A stretch of DNA of 64,000 bases. It comes from Saccharina japonica (lineage: Eukaryota > Sar > Phaeophyceae > Laminariales > Laminariaceae). Shown in pieces: positions 1 to 12,600 of this stretch (position 1 is the first letter of the stretch; the number at the start of each line of letters is the position of its first letter). The position numbers and the translations under genes were made by a program. The notes below the pieces were generated by a model. That model had not been told where the DNA came from. It was given only the letters and a program-made list of their open reading frames with translations, and did no database searches. The stretch is taken from the NCBI GenBank assembly GCA_008828725.1, contig MEHQ01001746.1:327024-391023 (forward strand), in the 5' to 3' direction.

Positions 1-490
1 TTGCCAACGAGGCTGTAAAACACGCCAATCACTGCGTGAGCTTGACAGCCAGCGTATCGCTTTTTATTTGTTAGTTTAGCCGTCACCATGGCTGGCGGTC
101 GAGTGATATAATATTGTACGGGGTGGAAAAAAATAACTGCGCTCAAGGGGAAAGTCGTATCACGTAGTTTGTATATGGTAAGGCACCCACGAGCTAAAGA
201 GTTACATAGTGTATCCATTGCTGTCTCTGGAAGTGACCACACCGGAAATGAATTCAACGCCGTCATCGATATGCAAGAAAGTACGCCCAAGGTGCCGAAA
301 CCGGCCGCTCAACCGGTTCTTAGTAAGATGCAGCTCACCCTTCATGCGACTCGCCGAACACTTCACGGCGCTTCGCGCTTGGTGCAAGCAATGTTTGTCT
401 GGTCGGTGAAAACCCGACGTGCTCCGTCCCGGCATTGTAAGGATGCGTGGGTCTATGGTCATACGACCACGGCCATACATGACATGAGTA
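1..490 (+). repeat. Dispersed repeat family D, copy 1 (in PIP kinase intron)
   Basis: This roughly 500-bp block recurs at 17990-18085 (diverged), 49478-50210, 53430-53935, 58846-58950, 59519-59640 and 61713-62010, on both strands. Shared landmarks are GTCGGTGAAAACCCGAC, TCCGTCCCGGCATTGTA and GGTCATACGACTACGGCCAT. It has no conserved reading frame; ORFs across it are incidental. Confidence 0.8.
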
Positions 491-528
491 CACCCCCCTC
501 CTCCGTACCAATTTCCTCTGCCGACCAG

Positions 529-656
529 TCCGAGTCCGAGCTGGAGTCGATGCTTCGATTTCTGCCAAGGTACACTGAGCACGTAACGCGGAGGCAGGGT
601 TCCCTTATCTCCCGCTTCTATGGGATCTACCGCGTCACCAGCTCGACCACCAAGCG
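529..656 (+). CDS. PIP kinase exon (first in window)
   Basis: The acceptor is a pyrimidine-rich stretch ending CCGACCAG and the donor is GTGAGA at 657. Opening in phase 0, it encodes an acidic start, then LRFLPRYTEHV and the conserved SLISRFYGIYRV segment. It ends two bases into an Arg codon completed by the first base of the next exon. Confidence 0.88.
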
Positions 657-3600
657 GTGAGACGAAGAACGAGGGGAGGACGGTGGGGCCGATGATATTG
701 TTTTACGCGGGATGGGAAGTGCGCGAGGCAGGTGGACGCGACAGTATTGATTGTGCGTGCAATATATACAAGATGCGACGTCCGTTGGGTAGATTGTGGA
801 GTTCTATGGGTATTGGGATGTTTGGTAGCCGGATATTGGATACCGGGGTTTGCATTGGGTCGATACCATGCCCCGGTGTTTAATTCATACGATTGTAATA
901 TTTCTGTGTAATACGTTATAATAGTATACCTGTATGACACTTGATTATTCTATTATCTACTCTGCGTAAGCCGTGCTCGCTGGGTGCTTTATGTCTACAT
1001 TGAGGAGCGCTCCAGCACCTCGACCCTATCCGCCTGTGTAAGGGCCCGTCATGCGCCCGAGATTAAATCAACACGCTATAGCTAGTCGTCGATGATCCCG
1101 AGCCGCTAGGGGCATCAGGTGGGGCAGCCCTCGAAGGGCGGGTCTTTCCGCATCGATATTAATGAGGTGGAATGAAAGAGCGCTGCTGCGAGATTGGAAG
1201 GAGTACCTAGGCGGAAGATCACCCTTTGTAAGCGAAATGACAGATATGAGGGGGGCGTTGAGTCGGGTGAACGAACTGGAGGCGCTGCGCACATGGAGGG
1301 CTGAACTGGTGAGCGGCCACGAAACCTGTGTATCTGCGATGGCTGCGGACGGTCTGGATTATCGGACGGATGAATGCATGACATTCGGTGTGGACCGTAT
1401 TGCATGGATTGATATTTAAATGTCCGAGATCCAGCTTATCCTGGAGAGGAGGCAAGAGGAGGCAAAGAGAGAACGAGCAGCAGTCAAGCTGGGGGCCGCG
1501 ACGAGCGAGACCCAGGGCACTGACACGGGGAGGACTGCGGGGGGGGAGAGGAGGGCAGCTGGTGAGGATCCGCTACGGGGCGATCAAGCAGGCATGCTCG
1601 ACACTGTAGACCACAATCACACTGACACACCCAAATTCGCGCGAGAGCAGAGGAGGACAGGGATGGTGCCGCTACGGGGAGCGGGCACGCTCGACACTGT
1701 AAACCACACTCACTCTCTCCCACCCGAATTCGATGAGGGATCTACGAGAGAAGAAAAAGCAAAACAGAAGGCAGAAGGAGAGAGAGAAGAAGTACAAGCT
1801 GAGGTGCTGGGTGGAGAGAAAATCCCCTCGGAGCGACGACAGCAGTGCAGAGGACGGGCAACGCCCGGAAGCCCTGCCGCTGCCACGTCCGATTGAGAGG
1901 AGTAGTCCATTGAGTCGGCTTGTTGGGTGAGACCGGGCGCGCAAGAGCAGGTCGCTCTGCCTGCGCGCCACGCCGAAACTCACCGGGCGGTGGCGAGGGT
2001 AATGCCGTCACACGCGAAAGAGAACAGGCTTGATGAGATGGTTGATCGAGAGAAGGGGGGAGACGAAGAGGAGGGCGATGAGACGGGCGAGCAGCAGCAA
2101 CACCAGCCGCTGCCCCCGCCGCTACCGCCGCCGCTGCCGGCGCCGCCACCGCCGCCACCCGCGGTAGGTATGCGTGTAGACCCCGAGGGGAGCAGCGCGC
2201 TCTGGCAGTGGAAAGCCGTTTGGTACTGGCGCACCGAGCACTGGTATCATACGAGAAACGCAAAGAGGAGGAAAAAGGGGTAGAGATGGAAGGGCAAGAA
2301 GAGGAGGAAGGTTATCTTAAAGAAAACGAGCAGCAGCAACAGCAGGGGAACAAGCAGGTGCGGGGGAGCGACGAGCAACTCCACCTACAGCAAGGTTTCG
2401 TTTGTATCAGCATGAAACCTGGGCCACGATGGCGCCTGGGCGGTGGGCTCACCCCTCCTTTCAGCCCTGATTGAGGTATACGCTTGATTGACTGCTTACG
2501 GAAGGGTCGATTTAAGGCTTTTCTTGTTTTTTTTTAATGTTTTTTGGTACGATGATGGTACTGTTCAGGTGTACGTTGGTGCGTCGTAGGAGCTAGAGGT
2601 TTTCTTGTTGACCACCTGCCACTACCGATTACGAGTAGTTGCTTCTGTTGTTTTGCGTTCTTGGCGCGGGATGGTAGGCTATGTACTTGACTTGGGGCGT
2701 GGGGAGCATGATATATGATGCATGCAGAATAGGATGGCAATATGTCGAACGCCAGGTATAGAGCAGCCTTGAGTTGATTAAGTACACACATCAACGAGCC
2801 GGCACTCTGTTTCGGTTGGGTGCCTTGCTTCTTGAGTGCTTTTCTAATGTGCTGCCGTACTGCAGTATGACGTTGTTGCTGGGTAGCAGCGGTTTACACC
2901 GTAGTCAGCGTGCATAGTACAACGAATACTGGTACTATATCGTACCAGCAGGGGAAGGCGACATAAAACATGCTCATACGGTTACACTATCTGTCCGCGT
3001 GATGCGAATGCTATACTGCTGTGTAGTATTTACGTGTTTACGTCATGGAACATGCTCATACGGTTGTTTTGTCTGCCAGCGATATCTGGTATTCGGTACT
3101 TTGAATTTGCTTGAGGCTTTTAATAATCTTGTGGTGTTCGTTATTCGAATTTGAGATTTGTGATATTGAGTCTGGATATTGACTTCCGCTTTTTCGGAGT
3201 GGTGGTGAAGTGATCATGGTATTGCGATGCTGTATTGCCATGCCGCTCACCTTGCAGGGAGGATATTAGTTGTTTGGGCTTTATGGACTGGTGCGGTCCG
3301 CATACTGCGGGTATTTTGGTGTCGCACAGCATCGCTTACAATACAGGTAGGATACTCGTATTGATTGTGCGTGCAATATATATACAAGATACGACGTCCG
3401 ATGGGTAGGTTGTGGAGTTCTATGGATATTGGGATGTCTGGTAGCGAGATATTGGATATCGGGATTAGCATGAGGTCGATGCCATGCCCCGGTGTTTAAT
3501 TCCATGTGATCATCAATATTTCCGTGTGATACGTTCGAATACTGTACGTATGACACTTGATTATTCTATTCTCTACTCTGCGTGAGCCGTGCTCGCTGGG

Positions 3601-6600
3601 TGCTTCATGTCTACATTGAGGAGCACTCCAGCATCTTGACCCTATCCGCCTGTGTGAGGGCCCGTCATGCGCCCGAGATTGAGTCCACAACATATTCTTG
3701 ATTCCATCCCTCCGGGTTAACAATTTGATCCAGAGTTAGGGATCGTCCGTTCTATCGTGGCGGAAGATATGTCCGTTGGTTTTGCTGTGCTGCCGGTACT
3801 GGCGTTGCGTGACACAGCTAGTATTGGGGGTCTGTGTTTGAGCTGTCTTTTTGGTTCCTGGCTGCTATGCCAGATTTGCGCCCGCTTCATATTCTAAAGT
3901 GAGGTGTCTTGGTTTTTTGTTGCTGTGCATTTATCCCTAGCGCGAAGTGGTGGATGTGACGTTAGTGTTTATGGCGTAGGCTCCAACACAGTTAAAGCCG
4001 TCGAGCTACAACTAGAACTGATTTTTATATCGGACTCTGGTCGCTGTTCTTCGTATCTGAACAAATGCGCTGTTTTTTTAAATACATGCTGGGATTCACA
4101 AAAGGCGTTTCTTTTTGGGGGCTAGTGATTGTTTTGACAAGTGCGCCGTTTGTTCCTTCTCCATTCGATGAGATTGTGCAGCATTGTGCCGGCGGTTACT
4201 GCTCCTCCCAGGTCCACCATTTTCATAGCCTCCTCCAACGTGTTTTCAACGGGAAAGCGCATACAAGAGCGTTATGATCTGAAGGGCTCGGTGATCGGTC
4301 GACGCGCGATGTCACCCAAGGCCGGTGCTGTAGACCCTACTACGGTGAGCTGTCGTATGTGTTTCAAGTATTATACGTACGATATCCAGGCTAGTATCTG
4401 ACATCTGTTGGTGACACCACAAATACATTCTAGGGTTGAGCGGGGCTAGCTGAGAAATGGCTTCCATCAAGACGCCCAAGTGAAGAAGATAGCGAGAGAA
4501 ACATGAGGATGAGACAACCGACCGCAGCAGCGGTTACTGTGGCGCGGTATTGACAGCCCGCCATTTTACGATTTTGCGCCCATACGTTTGGTTTTGGTCC
4601 TGTGATACATGCGATTTTCTAATGTTTGAAGAGTTACGTCTTTTCCTCCCCACGGGAAGTGTCAGACGCTATGTCTCTTGCTTTACGTGGTTACAGGTTT
4701 TTCGGGTTAACTTATTATTGTGGCTGCGTTGTTCACACGCGCAAGTTCCTCGGTCCTGCGAAAAATATGTTCGAAAACCGTTTATTCGCCCTGTGTGTTG
4801 GTGCTTGTTTATTTCATGCCCGTGACCGTAGACTATTCGTATTTCGTATCGTGTCAACGGTGAGGATGTGAGCATGTGTAGGTTTGCGTTTATGAGTGGT
4901 ACATGGGTAGTTGTCAGTGTCCCGAGCTCGTATCATATTCATACGTATTTTATTGTTGGTTTTGTTTTCGAAAATAGTGTTTTGGCATAGTTACTGTACG
5001 TAGTTCATGTTGTTTTCACCAGTTTTCCCATTTGGGCCTTTCGGACCACGAGCGTGTACGATCTCTCGTGTACAGGCTAACGATGCCCTTACATCGCGCT
5101 CGTTTGTTGGTCGTGATTGGGTCTCCACCTTAATTGTTTGCGCGGAGAAACCGTTGCCTATAAGTTGTGGGCGCAGCTCTCCGACAAGCTTGTTCGTGCA
5201 GTCAATACTGTTGATGAAAACTAGATTAACGGAAAGTACTAATCGTGTGTTCGCGTGTTCCTTTTGCCGTCTATGTTCGTGCCTTGTACCACTTATTCGG
5301 ATGGTCACAACTGACCATCGTAAATGACTTGATTTTGTTACCGTCGATGTTTCTGTTCTGTGGCCAAATTCTTGCGGGAGCGGATAGATGATGAAAGATC
5401 TAGATCTTGTGGAGAGTGCCAACGGTAAAATGCGTCTAGCGTCTGGCTGCAAGAAGAGGCTGCTGGCGGAGCTCACAGCTGACGCGGATTTCCTGGCCGG
5501 GCTGGGCATTATGGACTACAGTTTGCTTGTGAGATATATAGCTTGGCCGGTGGAGGCGACCACAAAAAGCTCGGGTACTGTTGCGGTACGCTTTTGTATG
5601 GTGTTTTACAAACACGATGGTTTTAGCCGCTATATTGTGATTTCTCCATCATGGACGCACCCATAATAACTCAAATGTCATTTCACATCACCAAAAGGGA
5701 TGGAACAGCGAAGCAGGATTGCTAAGTTAGTTATGGTCAGCGGTCAACAGGTATACATGGTCCGTTTGGGGCCACGAACAGGTACATGCTTTAAATCAAG
5801 TATTATAAGCACCCCACGAGCCCTGTCATTGGTCCGAAACGCGTTGTACCTATTTTTGCCGGATACAACACACCCGACTTTGTCTACGTACTCTGCTTGA
5901 CTTTCAACGTTTTTGTGTCGTTTTTCGTCAATCGGACCTACATAGTTCCACCCTCTGCCCCCTGTACAATTAATGCCGATGTACGGGGACAACCCCTCCA
6001 CCCTCCACACCCTACACCACGCCACCTCGAGCAACGCACGTCTGACCTCCCTGATACCTCTGGCGAGGGACATACATACGACGCACGGACACAAATAGCA
6101 CCATGGCCACAGACGGCAGTGCGCCTGCTGTATCCGATGTGCTCGATATATCCTACGACGCAGGAGCTTCGTGCGGCCGTTTGTCGTATGTATCAAACTC
6201 GGCGGCGGTGTGCAGGCAGATATGTAAGTGGGTTGCTCGTGTGGTGTGGTGTGTGATGTGGAGGGTGGAGGGGGTCTCCCCGTACGTCGGCATTCCTATA
6301 GGGGGCATAGGGTGGATTTACAGTATATGGAGGGCGTCTGATTGGCGAAAAAACGACTTAAAATAGTTGAAAGCCAAGCAAAGTAGACAAACTCGGGTGT
6401 ATCTAGGTTTTATCCGGCAAAAACGGGTACATAATGCCTTTTGGACCAATGGCAGGGCTCGTGATGTGCGTTTTTTCTTGCTTTAAAGTATATATCTGTT
6501 TGTGGCCACAATCGGACCATGTATATTATTTCGGCCGCTTCCCTTTAGTGAACGATATTACGGCAGCGGTACAGCTGACACGTGTATACTTCACACAAGG

Positions 6601-9600
6601 CTGCGCATGTGTACCGGCTGTTGCCGGCACACATGCCCCGGGAAGAGGTGAGGGAATTGAAGGGTTGAGAGGTTACTTGGGGACATATCATCATTACACT
6701 TTTTGTTGTGGGTGTTAGGGGTAAAGGCAATGCCAAGTGTTGGAAAGTGGACGGCACACATCGGGAAGGGGAGGAGAGGTTGGCAGGTCACTTGCGAGAT
6801 AGCATATCATAATCAATTGCTGCCAACGTCCGTTATTGCATACCGGTATTGTGTATCATGATGGCATAGTAAATCACGTGTAGAAAGTGCAAGCGCAAAG
6901 CCCCGGTGAAGTCAAGGCCTTGCTATCGTACAGGGTTACGCAAGGCTTCCAGGTGAGCTACACGTAACTTTTATTTTTATTTTGTTGTCTTCGCTCAATT
7001 CTCTCTGCTCTCGCCCCCTAGAGCATTGGTTAACCCAAATAGCTCGAGGCCGCCTTCTCTTCTTCCCGGCCTTGTCCGGTACGAAGCAGGCTGGCCGTGG
7101 GTTGGTCTTGTCTCTCGAGATCGAAGGTCAGCCTGCATTATCGTGAACCGAATCGATCGTCACTTATCAAATATTTTTTCTAAGTAGTTTTTCTGGCTCG
7201 CGTGCACGCCTGCATACCTGCAATAATACTGTGTCTTTATCTTAACACAACTGGTACAATATACAAGATTCCCTTTCGGAATGTGGTTGGCATGAGATCC
7301 CGGGGTTATCGCAAGTTGAAAAGTGGGAGCATTGTCATCTGGCGTCCCTATTTCTCCGAGTACTGCTGAACACTTCTGTAAGGCACGATGAGGTTCGACG
7401 ACGTGTGCTTGGTTTTTAAAGCGTATGTGGAAATGTGAATATTGTTCCATGTATCTCCTGGTGGACACTGCACACGCACATTGACACAGAAGCACCGTAG
7501 CTGTCACGAAGGCCGAAGTAATGAAGTGCTGGTACTGTTCTACTTCTGCTGTACCGTTACTGCTGGGTGCGCAGTTGCTTTTCAAATCCCGAGGTAGTTT
7601 GGGTTCGCATCGTCGTCCTGCCCCTTGCACAGCGTCCAATTAATTACACATTTTTTTAGATAATGTATGTGTCCGTTCCTACTTCCTCGGTCGCCAGGAA
7701 ACACGGCACACGCACGCACACACGCAAGTCCACCATCTGTGGCCGTCGCAAAAGGAAGAGGTTGATGTGCGACTGCTGTTGTTCCGTGGCTACCACATAG
7801 TAAAAAGCTTGAGGGACAGTGTGCTCAGGCATGATTCAGCAGGAACAGCCGCCAGCAGAGCGAAACATGTCACCTTGGGGTTTCCATCGTCCTGCTTGGC
7901 TCTGATTCGGCGGAACGCCATCCCGCGATAACTTGCCAGATCGGGTGACTTTGAACGCCCAGAGAACGCGCCAAAGCCCGGCCGGGACCCAGACTTACGC
8001 CATGGTATACACGCGGGGCCCCTGCGTACCCCTCAGCCGAGAGTACGAGAAACGACTCGCGGCTGGAAGAGAAAAGTTTTGTGTTGCTCAAAACATACTT
8101 TTTTCCATAGTACGTACTCCATTCTTAGACTTAGCCCGAGGGGAGGAAACGCCTCGGGGTTTCGCCCCGACTTCGAGTCGCGAAGACTCCGCGCACACGG
8201 CGCACGGGAGCGTAGGCTTCGCCCCCCCGCCCGGGGAGGCCCGCCGGTCAAGTTTGCGGAGTTTCAGTTTGACCCGCCATAATCCTCGCAGATATCTGGT
8301 TTCTTGCCCCGGTTTCAAAGAGAGCTAATCACCAGAACGCTGCCCTGTCAGCCTTCGGGGACAACCGCTCTTGGCACTTACCAAGAACCACAAAAAAATA
8401 GCAACAGGAGTATCGAACTAACCTAGACGAGTTATTTATTTTGCTGTTTTAGTTATGATCAGTAACTTACGCGCTCACCGCCGATGGGCCGCCTCCCTAC
8501 CATTTCACACCGATTCAGCTGCCTCTAGGCCATTTACACCTGTGCTGTCTCTCAATTCGCAGTGCCTCTTCTTGTAGCCTGCCCGCGTTCGCCTTGCTTT
8601 TGGCGTGTTGTACTTTGTCCCCCATCCCCGAAACACCTGCATCTCTTAATTGTACGTCATCTTCTTTGCTTCTCTGCTCTTTGCCTCCGGCACGGTTCGC
8701 CTTGTCCCAATTTTTCTCGGAATCTTGGAGGCCATCGCAAACCACAGTGCTCGCGTGACTTCCGCGCCGCGAGTGTTTTTCGGGTAGATACGGTAGGGTC
8801 GATGGTGAAAGCGTCGGCTGTTGTTGTTTCGCTTCGTTGGGCATGCTTCTGGGATGCGCCGCAGACAATATAGATCTTGCGGTACCAACGATCCACACAC
8901 GGATTATTGTTTTTTTTTCCTGGGTACTTTGCTACTTTTATAGATATATCACCTCAGCAACTGAGTGGGTAGGAGCGTTGGTCTGTGGCCTTCTTCTACT
9001 ACGCAAAGTGGTTAGGTTACGGTTACTCAATACTCATTAGCTTGAGAGACACGCCAGAAAAGGTACAGGATAAATTTCCCCACTCCCTGTATGTTGACGA
9101 TTTCGCTTCTTTCCTTATCTCTACTGGGGAAAAAAACGACTCGCAATGTAGGATGTAGATATAAATACTTACATATATATTTTTCCTGAGATGGCCTGGT
9201 CGACCTAACCCTGGCCTCTCAGGCCTTCCACTTTGACGCCGCCTCCTTCTATAACTTGCCGGAGCTTTCCTGTGCCTTTCTTTGTGTCCTACACTTTTGT
9301 CGGCGAGAGCCCTTTTCCTTTTTCGGTTTTGTCTTCGTGTGTGTATCCAGAGCACGGCAGCGTGGGCGACCGCGGCCATCGCGGGTATGCGAGGGCGCTG
9401 GCCAGTAGAGGGGGGGTCAAAAGGAGCGCGGTCGCCTTTTGCGTGGTTTGGCGCGGCATGTCCATCGAGACACGAGGGAAGCATGAAAGGGCTTTGTTTG
9501 GCTTGCTGCTGCTGCGGTCACTCCAGTATGTCCGAAATTATATGGTTCGTTTCCTTCTGTAAAAGAACATTCAAGCGGTGCTTATTACTTGAACACATAT

Positions 9601-12600
9601 CATTAACAGAGAAAGCCACGCGGTTTAAACACCATCATGGCCGAGCGGGCGAGCGAGGGCCACGGTGAGCACCGGGCTTCACGCGAGGCGGGCCACGGGG
9701 CTCACTGGGGCAGAGAGGGAGTAGAGCTCGACCCGGACCGAATCGATGGTGAAGTGATCGTGGGGGGGCGGGGAGCGTCGAGGCTGGCAGAACGTGACAG
9801 ACGTTCCAACTTTTGTTTTGAGCGGCGCAAGGATCACAGACCCGACGGCCCGACGGGATTTGTTTTTAAAATCAAACTTTCGTGGTTCACTTGATTGTCA
9901 ATGTTTCCGACCGTTTTGTTTCGTTATCGTTTTTCGCTTCTGCCGTTTTGTTCGAGTACGAGTATGTACGTCTTTCTCAGTGTTGTATTTTTTTTCGTAT
10001 TTCACAACTTGACGGCCGTGCTATGCTGTGCTTTCTCTTTCATGCATTGAAAGTACGAAGTACTGTACTACCACACATACTCACGACAAAAGCACAAATC
10101 ACACCCAGCAGGCAGCGCCGTGCTGTGAGCGGTGTTGTTGTGCTTTCTCTTTTGAACATACAGCTTTGTTGTCCTGGAGCATGGAGCTCTTGGCATTTGT
10201 AAGTCGCCTGTTTCCTCCCTCATGCCCGTGCCATCTGTAGCTTTCTTTCACATTATGTGTTGTCCTTGATGAGCGAGCGTAGCACCGCCCGCTACGGGAA
10301 GCGTTATGACGTACGTACACGAAGTACCTCCAGTATTTCACCTCGAAAATACTTTACTTTGTGTACTCTGGGAGTATCCATCTGTTGTGGACTTGTTCAG
10401 TGTTGCGACGAGCTGATGTGGGGAACAGCAGCAACAAAGGTACTGCTACTGTACAGGCAGCAGTTGTAACAGCAACTACGAACAAGTTGAGACACGCGAA
10501 GACACGAGCAACAACCTGACGACAGCAGCAGTCAAAAATATCAACCACCAACGAACAACGAACAACAAAGGACCACACTCATGCTTTCTCTTTTATACAT
10601 ACACAGTACCTGCTGTACTATCACACACAATCACATAAAGGCACAAATCACACCCAGCAGGCAGCGCAGCGCCGTGCTATGAGCTGTGTTGCTGTGCATT
10701 ATCTTTGGATTATACAGCTAGCTTCGTTGTTCTGTGGAGCATGGAGCTCTTGGCATTTGCAAGTCGCCTGTTTCCTCCTTAATTTATGTGCCATCTGTGA
10801 CTTTCTTTCACATTAGGTTGTGATGTCCTTGATGAGCGAGCGTAGCGGGCGGAAGCGCCCGCTATGCGGAGCGTCTTGCATTCACATATTTAGTAGTTCC
10901 ATTACCAGCTTCATCCGCTGCGTCCCGCGCTTGCTGAAGTACGTTGAAGCAATCTTACTGTAGAAAAGTACTTCTACGGTAGAAAAGTACTTCTACGGTA
11001 GCCGGAGAGATCGGCTTTTGGCCGCGGGTTTGGTACCTGACATATCATATTGTAAAACGTTGCGTGCTTGTTGTCATGGTTTTTTGTAGTTGATACTAGA
11101 GCTGCACCCGCCACTAACGGGTACCCGAATACCCGGCGGGTGTTGCGGCTATTAGCTGGTACCCACGGGTGAAATAGCGGGTACCCACTTACCAATCACC
11201 CGGGTATTGTTCACGGGTACCCAGAAGACAAGAGGAAATTGTACCCCTTAAGTGGCGGTGATTCCACTCGGTAACTGGCACACCGATTGGGGAATATTGT
11301 GGGCTTTGGTTGGATGTCCAATACTAGATATTCGGTGCCAGATATAGTCGATACTATCACAGAAGCATGTCATTAACCGTCGACATAAAGCCTAACTACA
11401 GCAGTTACGCAGTTACCGTTTGTGCAATTGGACTAAGGTGATACTTGCAAACATGATGGGTTTCAAGGCCCTCTTTGGCAGTACTGTTGTCGCATTTACG
11501 GCCTCGGTTTGCCTACTACTCTGACCCGAAATATATCAAGCATTTCGATTAAAAGTTACTAGACATACGGTCCTTATATTCCGGATCATAATGGTATACC
11601 CTCGGCCATGACAGGCATGCGCGTAGCCGCAGTGTAGCCGCAGTCGTGTATTGGCCCGCCGCTGCGAAGTCCACCTTGTAGGCAATATTGTAGACTATAG
11701 GTTCATATAGGAAATAGTGAAATAGTATTTTATCCTGGTTTGTCTAGGAATTTGTATTATAAATCCCTTAAGGGTTTAGTCTCTGTTTCGGCTCAAAAAT
11801 ACCTCTATGTTTTCTTGACCGTGGTTGTTGGACCGTGTTTTTTTTACTGCATTCGCCGCCGGGCGAATATCCGGCCTCAAACAAGCTACGACCGCGCGCT
11901 CGCGGCGGTGCTTTCGCACATGTCACCCCCCGCTCCGTGGGAAGTCTCGTGGATCTGTTCGGTAAGCTCGGCGAATAATCCCGCTCCCCGTAAACAAATG
12001 CCTTCATTCACTTGATTAAACACTCACCACTATTTCCAAGACGATAGGAAGGAAACCGAAAAAACACGTGTCTCAAATAATCCTCGATTTGTTTTGATGG
12101 ATAGCTTGCACAATCTGGTGTGGGCGGCAAGGGCCATCGACAGACACGGTTCACAATATATTTGATAGACAATGTATATCGATTGGCAGTATCCCCAGTA
12201 CATTGTCCTGACAAATAGACTGTATTGCCCCCAAGTTCCCCAAACTATCTGACTTTTTCTATCGATGAGAGATATCGATAGGGGTCTCCCCTTGTGTATT
12301 TTCGAAGTATTGTATAGACATATATATCATCATCTGCGGCAGCTAGGGTGCTTCGAGACCTCCTCGAATTTGACTTCGCTTCAGACCGGATTCCCACTCG
12401 GGACCCGTTTCGACGTCTTCGCGTTGACTTTCTCGCCCGCTCTTCTAGAGGGTCGCGTCCCTCAGCCTCCGCCCCTCACTTTCCGCCCGCGCGCACTTTC
12501 GTGTCAAGCGCCGCCGCTGAGTGCAGCGACCTCAAGGTGGGCGGATCTCGCGGAGATGCTTCGGTTCTATTTGCCGCCGAGGAAGCTATTTGCGGTGCTG

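Noticed and set aside
1420-2474. Intact gene
   Set aside because: Several stops and a frame change, and it lies in an intron between direct repeats.
6895-6957. Extra PIP kinase exon
   Set aside because: Splice-like borders exist, but the kinase frame joins perfectly without it and the peptide has no family match.
8950-9030. tRNA-like stretch TGAGTGGGTAGGAGCGTTGG
   Set aside because: Only a D-arm-like segment; no B box at the right distance.
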